Assembly: GCA_021325595.1 (NCBI GenBank)
Contig: JAJPGX010000018.1
Coordinates: 1-64,000, forward strand
DNA from: Nitrososphaerota archaeon
GTDB taxonomy: Archaea; Thermoproteota; Nitrososphaeria; Nitrososphaerales; Nitrosopumilaceae
Reading direction: 5' to 3'
Length of the DNA: 64,000 nucleotides
Position numbers and translations under genes: made by a program. The notes beneath the pieces were generated by a model, which had not been told where the DNA came from, made no database searches, and was given only the letters and a program-made list of their open reading frames with translations. This document shows positions 18,371 to 27,444 of the stretch, piece after piece; position 1 is the stretch's first letter; every line of letters begins with the position of its first letter.

Positions 18371-18533
18371 GAATGATTCATGCTTAAATCTTAAATTCCA
18401 AAAAGCGAATTTGGTTTGTAGGTAAAACTTTGCAAACAGTACAATTTCATGTCTATAACAATCAAGTACAGACTTCACAATCTTATACTGGCTGGTTAAA
18501 GTGCAGAGTTTCGTTTTCATATAGTGATTAGAG

Positions 18534-19925
18534 TTGTCAAAGCATACCCCGCTTCCACCAGCCCCAGTACTTATGACATCTTTTGGCCATTGTGGCATAG
18601 GTTTGGGTGCCGAAGCATATAGAAGATTATTGCTTGATGTTGGTGCAGACCCACTAAAGCCTGTTTTAAAGGGAGAAAAAGAAGAGGCCCAAGTGCTGAA
18701 AAGATACGGTAGTACCATTTTGCGTTTTCCAAATTCGTATGGAGGAAGTGAGATACCTCTCATACCAAGAGCATTACTCATAGACCTGGATCCAAGAGCT
18801 GCAAACCTCATTTTACAATCATATCCCGACTTGTTTGCTCTCAGAGACAAGCATGTAATACATGGAGCGGGAGGAGCTGCAAGAAATTGGGCAGAGGGAA
18901 GAACTAGATTTATCAAAGAAGTTAGCACGAAGTATGACTTGCAAAAACAACTTTCAGGACTTTCACCAGAACCAGTAAGAGGATTTACAATCCCATTTGC
19001 CATGGGTGGCGGAACCGGTAGCTCATTTGCAAGTGCATTTATGCAATACATAAAAAAAGATACAAAAGAACACGCAACGATTGCTTCTTTTGGATTGCTA
19101 CCAGAATTTGGATGGGATCCTGTTATACTTGAAGCTGCTGCAATTAATATTGTAATGAATTTAGAACACCAAATTAAATACAGCGATTGTTCAATACTGT
19201 TTTCCAACAAGACGTTGCGACAGCTTGCTCACAAACATGAAAAAAGACTAGATAAGATGCAATCAATTATTGATGATTTGCCAAAAGAACACGAAGTTGG
19301 ATGGAAAGACTACAGAGGAATGAATCTAATTGCAGCAAATGCAATTTCCATGTTTATTGCGTCATTTGCAAGAGAAACAGAGTGGGACATGTCAAACTAT
19401 AGAACATGGCTTGCCACAAAGAGGCCGAGGTTTGCAATACCATGGGTAATTCCAATCATGCCAGAGGAAAGACAGTGGAGTAGTGATTTGTTGCCAGGAT
19501 CCACCAAGACAAATACAATGGATGCAATTGTAGAACACATCAACAAAAAAGAAGATGCCGTACTGTTTGACATTGATGAAAATGATGTAAGAGACAAGGG
19601 AGGTCCAAAGGACTCTTGTTGTGCCTTGGTCAAGATCAAAGGCGAATTCGATGTTAAGGAGAGAGAGATTCTTAAGAATATGATAAAAGACAGATTCCAT
19701 ATTGAAGAAGCTAGAATGATCTTCATCAAGATACCAATATTAGAAAGTGAACAAGCAAATGTTACAATCCTCGTAAACACCAAAGCAATAGGACCAAAGA
19801 TATTAGAAATTGCAAGCGAGGCAGAAGCGTCATGGGATGCGTACAAGGAAGAATATGGCAAATGGGGATTGACTACAGAGGAATTCAAACAGAGCCTTAT
19901 GGATGTCGTCCACGAATTTAGCTAG
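18534..19925 (+). CDS. Tubulin-like protein (tubulin/FtsZ superfamily)
   Basis: A 463-residue protein that follows tubulin landmarks in order: the nucleotide loop FGHCGIGLGAEAYRRLL (17-33), PRALLIDLDP (78-87) at the place of tubulin's PRA-(V/I)-DLEP, GAGGAARNWAEG (111-122) where tubulin has GAGNNWAKGH, and the phosphate-binding signature GGGTGSS (158-164). A C-terminal alpha/beta domain follows. The T7 loop that completes GTP hydrolysis in a filament is not clearly recognised; the segment RGMNLIAANAI lacks the expected aspartate. The start is TTG. It is followed after 3 bases by a coiled-coil gene. It could polymerise as a cytoskeletal filament (inference). It is not the FtsZ of this genome, which lies at 34006. 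Confidence 0.82.
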   Translation: MSKHTPLPPAPVLMTSFGHCGIGLGAEAYRRLLLDVGADPLKPVLKGEKEEAQVLKRYGSTILRFPNSYGGSEIPLIPRALLIDLDPRAANLILQSYPDLFALRDKHVIHGAGGAARNWAEGRTRFIKEVSTKYDLQKQLSGLSPEPVRGFTIPFAMGGGTGSSFASAFMQYIKKDTKEHATIASFGLLPEFGWDPVILEAAAINIVMNLEHQIKYSDCSILFSNKTLRQLAHKHEKRLDKMQSIIDDLPKEHEVGWKDYRGMNLIAANAISMFIASFARETEWDMSNYRTWLATKRPRFAIPWVIPIMPEERQWSSDLLPGSTKTNTMDAIVEHINKKEDAVLFDIDENDVRDKGGPKDSCCALVKIKGEFDVKEREILKNMIKDRFHIEEARMIFIKIPILESEQANVTILVNTKAIGPKILEIASEAEASWDAYKEEYGKWGLTTEEFKQSLMDVVHEFS

Positions 19926-19928
19926 GGC

Positions 19929-20474
19929 ATGTCAGACTTTACATTTTTAGAAGAAGTTGCAAACCGCATTAAGACAAACAGGAATCAATTAAAAGATGTA
20001 GAAGACGAGCTTGCAACAGTAAATTTTAGGATTCACGAAATTCCATTGAAGAGTTCAACAGAATCTACTTTTGCAAAGATGATAGGCGAAGAATATCATG
20101 ATGCCACAGGAGATCTTGAAAAGGCAAGAGAGAGATTAAGTTTACAAAAAGAAGATTTGTCAAATAAGATAAAAGAAGACATTTCTACATTCATTACTGA
20201 ATTCACATCACCAGATCTTGTAATACCACTAGAGCCAAATCCAAAAATTGCTGACGGTAACACCACTTTCAAATATAGAGGAGGCGCTGTCTTCAGAAAT
20301 GTGCTTGACATACTAAGTGAATTACTTGGTTTGAGTGCACCAATACTTGTAAAAGATGTAATGTTTTCAGCTTCTGAGATAATCATAAAAGTAAAAGATG
20401 AATACGAAGCCAAACAAAAATTTCTAAACAGTATGCATGAAGTACAAAAGACGCTTTCAATTAAAAGAAAATAA
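19929..20474 (+). CDS. Coiled-coil protein, partner candidate of the tubulin-like protein
   Basis: A soluble protein of 181 residues. Two long helices with heptad patterns (about 3-35 and 58-95, for example KARERLSLQKEDLSNKIKED) form a coiled coil; a small alpha/beta domain follows (about 100-181, with GGAVFRNVLDILSELLGL). No known family is visible. It starts 3 bases after the tubulin-like stop, so the two must be co-expressed, and a structural or regulatory partnership is a reasonable inference. There is no membrane helix. Confidence 0.68.
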   Translation: MSDFTFLEEVANRIKTNRNQLKDVEDELATVNFRIHEIPLKSSTESTFAKMIGEEYHDATGDLEKARERLSLQKEDLSNKIKEDISTFITEFTSPDLVIPLEPNPKIADGNTTFKYRGGAVFRNVLDILSELLGLSAPILVKDVMFSASEIIIKVKDEYEAKQKFLNSMHEVQKTLSIKRK

Positions 20475-20540
20475 TCTGATCGCCTCTGTTCCTGCAAATA
20501 CCAGTATAAGATATAACAAGGTAAAAACTGCCAAATTGTA

Positions 20541-22082
20541 TTGAAGTCAAAGACAAAAAAAATACTGGCTATATCATTTATGGCTATTTTCGTTATTTCT
20601 ACAGTTAGTGTTGCAAGTCTGGGTGCCCCTAAAACAGCTCCACAAAATACACAAACTGGAACCACCATAACAAACACCCCCGCTGACAACTATCCTGATA
20701 GCAAGAGGCCCACATTCTGTGAGACGGGCGGAGCCGAATCTAACTCATATATTACAGAATACAAGATACCTACCGCTTGTACACAACCTCTTGGAATAAC
20801 AACTGATCCTTCAGGAAACATATGGTTTACCGAATCTAATTCTGGAAACATAGGAAAGTTCGATCCTGTAAACAAAAAGTTTGAGGAGTTTACAAACCCA
20901 CAATGGCAAAAAGGCGAAAAATCAATGATGTGGGGTATAGAGTACATGCCAGATGGAAAGTTGTGGTATACAGATTCACAGCATAATCTAATCTGGAAAT
21001 TTAATCCGGTCGATAAAAGTTACACAAAGTTCATCTTCCCAAAAACAAGCGGACAAGAAGCTTTTCCTCAAATGCTAGTGAAAAATGGAAATAATTTGCT
21101 AGTAAATGACTTTACTGGAAAGAAAGTAGTAATGTTTAGTACTGATCAAACTGGGCAGACATTACAATCAAATGTAATTCCCTCTCCTGGCAATTACAAT
21201 TTTACAAGTACAATGATCCCAGATTCCACTGGAAAAATATGGTATACAGTATGGATATACCAACAAGGAGGATCACTTGTAAGATATGACCCACAAACAG
21301 GTAATTACACACAATACAACTTACCGATTGACATGCAAGCTCCAAATGGTATTTCAGTGGATTCTAATGGAAAAATATGGCTAACCGATACTGCAAGTAG
21401 TTACTTTTTCAATTTCGATCCTTCTTCAAAACAATTTACAAAATTCATCACCCCTCCACCTTCACCATTAACATATGGTAATGCATCAGGATTAATCAAG
21501 ACACCAATATCAAGACCATATTGGAATTACTTTGACGACCAAGGAAGGTTATGGTTCAATGAACAGGTAGCAAACAGTCTTGCAGTATTTGATCCTGCAA
21601 CGAATTCACTTGTAGAATATCAAATACCATCAAAGAATCCCAATTGGGCAGACTGCGGCACCATGTCAAATTGCGGTGTAGCTCAAGTACTAGACTTTAC
21701 CGTATCACATGACAAGGTGTGGTTCACAGAATGGGTTGAGAACAATATAGGCGTATTAAATACAACATCTATTCTACCCTTTGAACTAACAGGTGCCCAT
21801 CCAGTTACGTTGCATCGTGGTGAGAATTCAAATGTCTCCTTAACAGTTGTTCCAAAAGATCATATGAGTTCCCCACTTGACATTGTTACTGCCCAGACAG
21901 CAGGCCCAAACAATATCATAATTTCATCTCCTGAAAAAGAGATTTCAGTAGATAAAACAAAAACCATTAGTGTCAATGTATCAGCAGATAGTTTTGCAGT
22001 TCCTGGAACCTATAACATACTAGTTGGTGCAAGGTATAATGATGTCACCATATCAAAAATAATACCCATAACAATACAATAA
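20541..22082 (+). CDS. Secreted Vgb/SMP-30-like beta-propeller protein
   Basis: A 513-residue exported protein with a TTG start and a signal peptide over about residues 1-30. The body (about 60-415) consists of repeats of the type GNIWFTESNSGNIGKFDP, characteristic of streptogramin-lyase-like (Vgb) propellers, roughly seven blades. A C-terminal beta domain (about 420-513) looks like a CARDB/Ig-like module. Family members bind or cleave lactones or act as surface binding platforms. No catalytic residues can be assigned, so the enzymatic label is not safe. It is 4 bases upstream of truD but probably functionally unrelated. Confidence 0.85.
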   Translation: MKSKTKKILAISFMAIFVISTVSVASLGAPKTAPQNTQTGTTITNTPADNYPDSKRPTFCETGGAESNSYITEYKIPTACTQPLGITTDPSGNIWFTESNSGNIGKFDPVNKKFEEFTNPQWQKGEKSMMWGIEYMPDGKLWYTDSQHNLIWKFNPVDKSYTKFIFPKTSGQEAFPQMLVKNGNNLLVNDFTGKKVVMFSTDQTGQTLQSNVIPSPGNYNFTSTMIPDSTGKIWYTVWIYQQGGSLVRYDPQTGNYTQYNLPIDMQAPNGISVDSNGKIWLTDTASSYFFNFDPSSKQFTKFITPPPSPLTYGNASGLIKTPISRPYWNYFDDQGRLWFNEQVANSLAVFDPATNSLVEYQIPSKNPNWADCGTMSNCGVAQVLDFTVSHDKVWFTEWVENNIGVLNTTSILPFELTGAHPVTLHRGENSNVSLTVVPKDHMSSPLDIVTAQTAGPNNIIISSPEKEISVDKTKTISVNVSADSFAVPGTYNILVGARYNDVTISKIIPITIQ

Positions 22083-22085
22083 GAA

Positions 22086-23285
22086 GTGACTCCTAAACTA
22101 GATAACCTGATAGGAATTTCAGTCTATTCTACCAAGTCTTCAGGTTCTGGAGGCAAGATAAAGTCATCACCAGAACAGTTCTTTGTCTCCGAAATTCTCA
22201 AAGAGAAAATACTAGATGCGATATCGCAATCCGGAACATACACAGTATACAAATTAAAAAAAACTGGGATCGATACAAATCATGCATTATCTGAAATATT
22301 CAAAAAATACGGATTAAGATTAAAGGCATTGGGATTAAAGGATGCTAATGCTACTACTGAACAATATGTCTGTGATATGAGTGGAGGTAGAGCGAACCAG
22401 CGCATCATTACAAACAAGTATATTCTTGAAGAAATTGGTCATGTCAAAAAACCGCTTACCAAAAAGGATATGATTGGAAATCATTTTAAAATAAAAATAG
22501 ATGGTGCAGATTTTAAGAAAATATCAGAGTTTTCTGAATATGACAGGATCATCAATTTTTATGGATATCAGAGGTTTGGTAGCAAAAGACCAGTCTCACA
22601 CATTATTGGTAAAGCTATAATACAGAAGAATTTTGATTTTGCAGTGGAGATGCTTCTTTCACATACATCAGAGTACGATTCTCCTGAAAACAGCAGAATA
22701 CGTGAAGCGCTAAAAAACAAGTCAAACTATACTAATATTTTCAAAGATATTCCATACAGTATGGATACAGAAAGAATTGTACTAAGAGAAATGATAGAAC
22801 ATGGAGACTCGCTCAAGGCACTCAGAGCTATCCCGATTCAACTTAGACGGTTTTTTGTAGAGGCTTTCCAATCGTATATCTTCAATAAAACAATGTCACT
22901 AGCTTTTGAGTACGGCCAAGAATTAGTTAAACCTGAACAACATGACGTTTGTTTTGATAGAAACGACAACCTAGGAAGATTTGAAAATAATCCTGAGCAA
23001 AGACTAGCAATTCCTCTTGTAGGTTATTCATACTCTAAAAAAAACAGGTTTGATAATGAAATATCAAAAGTTCTTGATTTTGAACAGGTTAAATCAAAGG
23101 ATTTTTTTGTCAAGGAAATGCAGGAAGTAAGTGAAGAGGGAGGATTTAGGCAAGCTGTGATTTCATGCAAGAACTTTTCAATAGACGAACCTTATGTGAA
23201 CTTTACATTGTCAAGAGGATCATATGCAACAATATTACTCAGAGAGATCATAAAACCATCAGATCCGGTGGCTGCAGGGTTTTAG
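22086..23285 (+). CDS. truD: tRNA pseudouridine synthase D
   Basis: Converts uridine to pseudouridine in tRNA (position 13 in bacteria). The 399-residue protein has the TruD catalytic motif GLKDAN with Asp86 as nucleophile, preceded by the KxGxDTNHAL segment (59-68). The mid-domain YGYQRFGSKRPVSHIIGKA is the family's RFG motif region, and an insertion domain follows, as in archaeal and eukaryotic Pus7-like members. It starts with GTG 4 bases after the propeller gene. Confidence 0.93.
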   Translation: MTPKLDNLIGISVYSTKSSGSGGKIKSSPEQFFVSEILKEKILDAISQSGTYTVYKLKKTGIDTNHALSEIFKKYGLRLKALGLKDANATTEQYVCDMSGGRANQRIITNKYILEEIGHVKKPLTKKDMIGNHFKIKIDGADFKKISEFSEYDRIINFYGYQRFGSKRPVSHIIGKAIIQKNFDFAVEMLLSHTSEYDSPENSRIREALKNKSNYTNIFKDIPYSMDTERIVLREMIEHGDSLKALRAIPIQLRRFFVEAFQSYIFNKTMSLAFEYGQELVKPEQHDVCFDRNDNLGRFENNPEQRLAIPLVGYSYSKKNRFDNEISKVLDFEQVKSKDFFVKEMQEVSEEGGFRQAVISCKNFSIDEPYVNFTLSRGSYATILLREIIKPSDPVAAGF

Positions 23286-23329
23286 AAAACAACGTTAATT
23301 TTTATAATGAAAATATTGGTACAAACAAC

Positions 23330-24817
23330 ATGTTTGACAACATGTTTTCCAAAGCAATCAAAGCTCCAGAATTTCCTTCGGATTTTAACTGGATCAATAC
23401 CACAGACCCACTTTCTTTAGAGAAGTTAAGAGGTCATGTGGTTATACTAGATTTTTGGACATATTGCTGTATAAATTGCATGCATACTCTACCAGTTCTT
23501 GCACAGCTTGAAAAAAAATATCAAGATAAACCTGTAGTATTTATAGGAGTTCATTCTGCCAAGTTCTTTAACGAACAGGACAAAAATAACATAGAACAAG
23601 CAGTTGGAAGATATGAAATCACACATCCTGTTATAGTTGACAAGGAAATGTCAATCTGGCGTCAATACAGTGTAAAGGGATGGCCCACAATTGTAATAAT
23701 AGACCCAACAGGAAATCTAGTATACAGACAGTCAGGCGAAGGACAAAAAGAGATGATAGAGGACATTATTGATACACTGTTAGAAAAACACGAAAAAAAA
23801 CATACTTTAGCAAGAGAGCCCATAAAGATAACAAGAACACATCACAAACGCAATGCCATTTTATCATATCCTGGTAAAATATCAATTGCAAATGGAAAGA
23901 TTGCCATATCAGATTCCAATCATAATCGCATAATCATATCAGACCTATCAGGGAAGATAGAAAAAATAATTGGCAACGGAAGCGCAGGATTAATAGATGG
24001 TTCATTTTCAGAAGCCAAATTTTTTAGGCCACAGGGTGTTGTGTGGATAAATAATTGCATAGTTGTTGCAGACACTGAAAATCATGCCTTACGAGAAATT
24101 GATCTAGATAAGAATAAAGTCACAACGCTTGCTGGAAATGGAAAGCAAGGTCAGTGGGCATCAGCAGGAGGCAGTGGTAATGATGTATCGCTATCCTCCC
24201 CCTGGGATGTAGCAGTAAAAGATGATCAAGTGTTCATTACTATGGCTGGAAATCACCAGATTTGGACTTGTGATTTGAAATCTAGGTTGGTTAAACCATT
24301 TGCTGGAAATGGGTATGAAGACATCGTCGACGGCCCAAGAATGCAAGCTCAACTTGCTCAGCCAAGTGGAATAACCATTTACAATGATCTTATTTATTTT
24401 GTAGACAGTGAAACTTCATCTGTTCGCAAGATTGATTTGAAAACTGATCATGTGCAAACAATTGTAGGTCATGGATTATTTACGTTTGGACATAAAGATG
24501 GAAATACAAATGAGGCGTTATTGCAACATCCACTTGGCATATCAGCCACATCAAATAGAATTTTTGTAGCAGATACGTACAATTCAGCCATACGCATGAT
24601 AGACTTGGAAAAACAAAATGTTTCTACACTAATAGGAAAAAACGGATCAAAGGGAGTTTGTAGGATTGGTGATCCAGAATGCGATACGCTTGGACTTTAC
24701 GAGCCAAGTGATGTCAAGATGCATGATGAAAAATTATACATTGCAGATACAAACAATCATTTGATTCGAGTCTATGATCTTAAAACAAACTTGTTAACTA
24801 CTTTGAATATCAGATAA
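23330..24817 (+). CDS. Thioredoxin-NHL repeat protein (NHLRC2-like)
   Basis: A 495-residue protein from the ATG at 23330; earlier codons in frame overlap truD. Residues 9-165 form a TlpA-type thioredoxin domain with the active site Cys47-Ile-Asn-Cys50 inside TYCCINCMH, the same CCINC motif as animal NHLRC2. The rest is a six-bladed NHL propeller (repeats such as GVVWINNCIVVADTENHALR and GISATSNRIFVADTYNSAIR). There is no signal peptide, so it appears cytoplasmic, unlike most TlpA proteins. Its target is unknown. Combining an oxidoreductase with a binding propeller suggests redox control of specific partners (inference). Confidence 0.86.
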   Translation: MFDNMFSKAIKAPEFPSDFNWINTTDPLSLEKLRGHVVILDFWTYCCINCMHTLPVLAQLEKKYQDKPVVFIGVHSAKFFNEQDKNNIEQAVGRYEITHPVIVDKEMSIWRQYSVKGWPTIVIIDPTGNLVYRQSGEGQKEMIEDIIDTLLEKHEKKHTLAREPIKITRTHHKRNAILSYPGKISIANGKIAISDSNHNRIIISDLSGKIEKIIGNGSAGLIDGSFSEAKFFRPQGVVWINNCIVVADTENHALREIDLDKNKVTTLAGNGKQGQWASAGGSGNDVSLSSPWDVAVKDDQVFITMAGNHQIWTCDLKSRLVKPFAGNGYEDIVDGPRMQAQLAQPSGITIYNDLIYFVDSETSSVRKIDLKTDHVQTIVGHGLFTFGHKDGNTNEALLQHPLGISATSNRIFVADTYNSAIRMIDLEKQNVSTLIGKNGSKGVCRIGDPECDTLGLYEPSDVKMHDEKLYIADTNNHLIRVYDLKTNLLTTLNIR

Positions 24818-25087
24818 TTAATCAAAGAAATTTTGTGGAATTATGCCCTGTTTTATGGCAAAATCTTTGGCTTGGTCAAAATTGAATTTTCCTCCGTGGT
24901 ATTGGTCCCACACGTAATCAAGCATTTCAGTCTTAGACATTCTTTCTTTATTTCCTATTAATTCCGGGTTTTTACCGATAACAGAAGTACAGAGGTTTTC
25001 AAGATCAACATATTCAAATTTATCAAGTAGTGATTTTAATTGTTCAAGTGATTCGTCTTTTTTCTTAGATCTGCCAAATAGTCCCAT
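24818..25087 (-). CDS. Small soluble helical protein
   Basis: A protein of 89 residues opening with MGLFGRSKKKDESLEQLKSL, then helices and a last segment with FNFDQAKDFAIKQGIIPQNF. The Lys-rich start resembles short SHOCT- or adaptor-like proteins but no family is certain. It converges on the NHL gene, the two stops being adjacent. An ATG start with AT-rich sequence upstream is consistent with expression from its own promoter. Confidence 0.58.
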   Translation of the reverse strand: MGLFGRSKKKDESLEQLKSLLDKFEYVDLENLCTSVIGKNPELIGNKERMSKTEMLDYVWDQYHGGKFNFDQAKDFAIKQGIIPQNFFD

Positions 25088-25173
25088 GGATACATGCCAT
25101 ATACTGCCACTTAAAAATCTAGATTGAGGAACATAAGGTTAAAAGATTTAAGATCGTATTATCTTAGAATATT

Positions 25174-25404
25174 GTGGAAAAAGCATACATTTTGATTGGA
25201 TGTGAGCTGGGCTCTGAAAATGACATTGTAGAAAAGGTATTGAAAATTGACAAGATAAAAGATGCCAGGGTTGTTTATGGCGATTACGATATAGTAGTAG
25301 AGGCAGAAACTGATACCGAAGCACAAATGGACAATTTGATTACGAAAAAGATTCGAAAGTTGGACAAAGTTAGAACCACTATTACTTTGGGCGTCGTAAA
25401 TTAA
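25174..25404 (+). CDS. Stand-alone Lrp/AsnC ligand-binding (RAM) domain
   Basis: A protein of 76 residues that consists only of the alpha/beta ligand-sensing domain of Lrp-type regulators, with no DNA-binding domain: CELGSENDIVEKVLKIDKIK, then VVYGDYDIVVEAET and TTITLGVV. GTG start. Such RAM proteins form dimers or octamers, bind amino acids and may tune full-length Lrp proteins or enzymes. A relative lies at 60767. It overlaps the convergent membrane-protein gene by 23 bases. Confidence 0.85.
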   Translation: MEKAYILIGCELGSENDIVEKVLKIDKIKDARVVYGDYDIVVEAETDTEAQMDNLITKKIRKLDKVRTTITLGVVN

Positions 25405-25591
25405 TTACAATTCCCATGCCCATTATGACCCCACCAGATATTGCAATTAAAATTCCATTTAGAATCCACTTTGGGTTTGAATACATAAAAGACGTGGTAG
25501 GTCCTACAATAGAATTTCCTTGCAAGTAAAAAATTATTCCGAATATTATAACTGCAACACCAAAATTTATGGTAATTTTCCCGATTTTCAT
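25382..25591 (-). CDS. Small two-helix membrane protein
   Basis: A protein of 69 residues with two hydrophobic helices (about 8-25 and 42-62) and the tail NLRRPK. The ends are basic, so both should face the cytoplasm. Family unknown. Its 3' end overlaps the RAM gene by 23 bases on the opposite strand. Confidence 0.5.
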   Translation of the reverse strand: MKIGKITINFGVAVIIFGIIFYLQGNSIVGPTTSFMYSNPKWILNGILIAISGGVIMGMGIVINLRRPK

Positions 25592-25697
25592 TATATATGA
25601 TAGTTCATGAGATGATAAAAGGTAAAAGGAGTTGATAATTTAGGCAAAATCCTTTGGATTCGCTTCTTTAATTCGGTTTTTAAAATCAAAATTTGAA

Positions 25698-26387
25698 TTG
25701 GACGAATGGGGACCAGACCTATTTGAGATGAGGCATAGTAGAAGCTGGTTGGATATTACCATTTTTGCGTCAGCAGCATCACTTGCATTAATTGTTTATT
25801 TGATATTTGGACCCGATATTGACCGAATAACAAAAGACTCCCCCATAATTATCGATTTGATGTTTATTCCATCTTTTGTAATAGGATTACTGTATGGAAT
25901 AAAAATAACTGATAGAGTAATGAGTCCTTCAGGACCACGAAGTCCAATAAAGAGAGCCATATTCAAGATATTTTTATTCATATTTGTTATGGGCGCCATC
26001 ATTACCTCAGTATCGTTTGCACTTCACGGAGGCGCACATCAACCACACAAGTCCATATTTCATGATGGTTTCATTCCATGGTTAACAGAATTCATACAGG
26101 CAAATGGAGGTTTGACATTTCTAATCATATCAAGTATTACAATAATGGCTGCTGCGACAAAACGCATAGTTGGCATGGATGGATTCTTAAGTAAGATCTT
26201 TACGTTTGTTGGGACATACATTTTCTTTTCTATGATAGCTCTTAGCTTGACACATAGTGAACCTGCACACTCTCAAGTTTACTTGTATGCATTCTATCAA
26301 GCAGGAATAGTGGGTGGAATATTTTATCAATTTAATAAATTTACTTCCCGCGCAAATATTTGGGAAGATTATATGAATGGATATTAG
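25698..26387 (+). CDS. Six-helix membrane protein, family not recognised
   Basis: An integral membrane protein of 229 residues with about six hydrophobic helices. A short acidic start (DEWGPDLFEMRHSRSW) precedes the first helix at about 17-39. Three histidines in SFALHGGAHQPH (around 106-117) lie near the membrane edge and could bind metal. The start is uncertain: TTG at 25698 is the only usual start before the first helix, and the frame stays open for 18 codons upstream. It ends 4 bases inside the convergent gene at 26384. Confidence 0.6.
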   Translation: MDEWGPDLFEMRHSRSWLDITIFASAASLALIVYLIFGPDIDRITKDSPIIIDLMFIPSFVIGLLYGIKITDRVMSPSGPRSPIKRAIFKIFLFIFVMGAIITSVSFALHGGAHQPHKSIFHDGFIPWLTEFIQANGGLTFLIISSITIMAAATKRIVGMDGFLSKIFTFVGTYIFFSMIALSLTHSEPAHSQVYLYAFYQAGIVGGIFYQFNKFTSRANIWEDYMNGY

Positions 26388-26893
26388 ATTCTGCGCATTT
26401 TCGTTGTAAAAAGCATTACAATTACGATAGATGTCATCATAACAAGTTCGGCCATACCTGAAAACTCTGGCAGATAGGTTGTACCCATTATGTTAGTCGT
26501 TATATCACCTGTTTGATTAAATTTTAAAACTACAAGTGACGAATTACCACTGTTTATTATTAGAGGTGATATCTGTTGACCGTTTTGGATTACAGTCAGA
26601 TTTCCATTTATTAGGTCGTGAGGTATTTGGATTTCTGCAATGTTTCCATCATGTGCACTATTGCCTTCGAAAATTAACTCTTTGTTGTCTTTGTTTAAGG
26701 TAACATTTTTCATATCATAGTTTGATACAGTAGTTACAACAAAATTGTAGTCATCTGCTTTTATTTTCCAGTTCCATTTTATTCCCTGATGATCTAGTGC
26801 CATATGTTGTGGAACAGCAGGCGTTTGTCCATAAGCTTGTACAAACAGCAATCCGGAAATTAGTAATGACAATAAAACTAGAACAGATTTCAA
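26384..26893 (-). CDS. Exported protein with C-terminal anchor
   Basis: A protein of 169 residues: signal peptide (1-22, ending VQAYGQ), a beta domain (about 30-135) and a C-terminal hydrophobic helix (about 145-162) before a basic end (TKMRRI), a typical archaeal surface-anchor layout. The IPHDLINGNLTVIQNGQQIS segment recalls the LPRDLIDAK...FIVLVDG segment of the protein at 28087, suggesting a shared domain. It overlaps L15e by 4 bases in the same orientation, an unlikely functional link but one transcript. Confidence 0.68.
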   Translation of the reverse strand: MKSVLVLLSLLISGLLFVQAYGQTPAVPQHMALDHQGIKWNWKIKADDYNFVVTTVSNYDMKNVTLNKDNKELIFEGNSAHDGNIAEIQIPHDLINGNLTVIQNGQQISPLIINSGNSSLVVLKFNQTGDITTNIMGTTYLPEFSGMAELVMMTSIVIVMLFTTKMRRI

Positions 26894-27357
26894 TTCTTCA
26901 GGCCGGGAAGAATTCCACGTATTTCTTTGTCTTTGAATACTCGTGGATGGGATGGATCAGCTAGTATTATTTCATACCAAAGATAAATACCATCTTGATA
27001 GAGATAATAAGAACCTAAAAGTTCCATGTTCGGATATTTTTCCAATACTCTTCGCTCAGCAACTCTTTGCATGCTAAGTGCTGGCTTTATTCTAACTACA
27101 CCTAGATGTTTTGGTCTTCTACCTGCCACCGGTCTTTGTTTGCGCATGTTTCCTCTGCCTACACGCATTCGAATTACAACGATTCCTTGTTTTGCTTTAT
27201 ATCCCAATCTCCTTGCTTTTTGAATCCTACTAGGTCGTGTGATTCTAACTAGAGCATTTTGTTTTCTCCATTCAATTGCCTTTGCCCTTAGTTCTGGAGA
27301 ATTTTCCTTCCACATTCTAAGCCAGACTTGCTCTTGGTGACTGGTCATACTCGCCAC
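26890..27357 (-). CDS. rpl15e: Ribosomal protein L15e
   Basis: A large-subunit ribosomal protein specific to archaea and eukaryotes. The 155 residues are Arg/Lys-rich with the family pattern WRKQNALVRITRPSRIQKAR (26-45), GYKAKQGIVVIRMRVGRGN and RPKHLGVVRIKP, and the C-terminal GLKN. The first Met or Met4 may be the start; the shorter form opens MTSHQEQVWLRMW. It lies alone among exported-protein genes. Its upstream neighbour is divergent with 87 bases between. Confidence 0.96.
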   Translation of the reverse strand: MASMTSHQEQVWLRMWKENSPELRAKAIEWRKQNALVRITRPSRIQKARRLGYKAKQGIVVIRMRVGRGNMRKQRPVAGRRPKHLGVVRIKPALSMQRVAERRVLEKYPNMELLGSYYLYQDGIYLWYEIILADPSHPRVFKDKEIRGILPGLKN

Positions 27358-27444
27358 TACTAACTTACCCCTTAATATTCTGTTAGAAACTAGAACCCCT
27401 AAAATCGGAATAAATTAGTGGAAGCCTATTTATGAAAATGGTTT

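Noticed and set aside
18293-19210. Long minus-strand frame of 305 codons opposite the tubulin-like gene
   Set aside because: Its sequence has no family pattern, and the plus-strand frame shows clear tubulin landmarks; this is a shadow frame.
18534-19925. Naming the protein artubulin
   Set aside because: The tubulin landmarks are clear, but without a tree I cannot separate artubulin from other tubulin-like families.
20541-22082. Calling the beta-propeller a streptogramin lyase
   Set aside because: Only the repeat pattern is shared; the catalytic residues of Vgb cannot be placed, and the protein is exported with an added domain.
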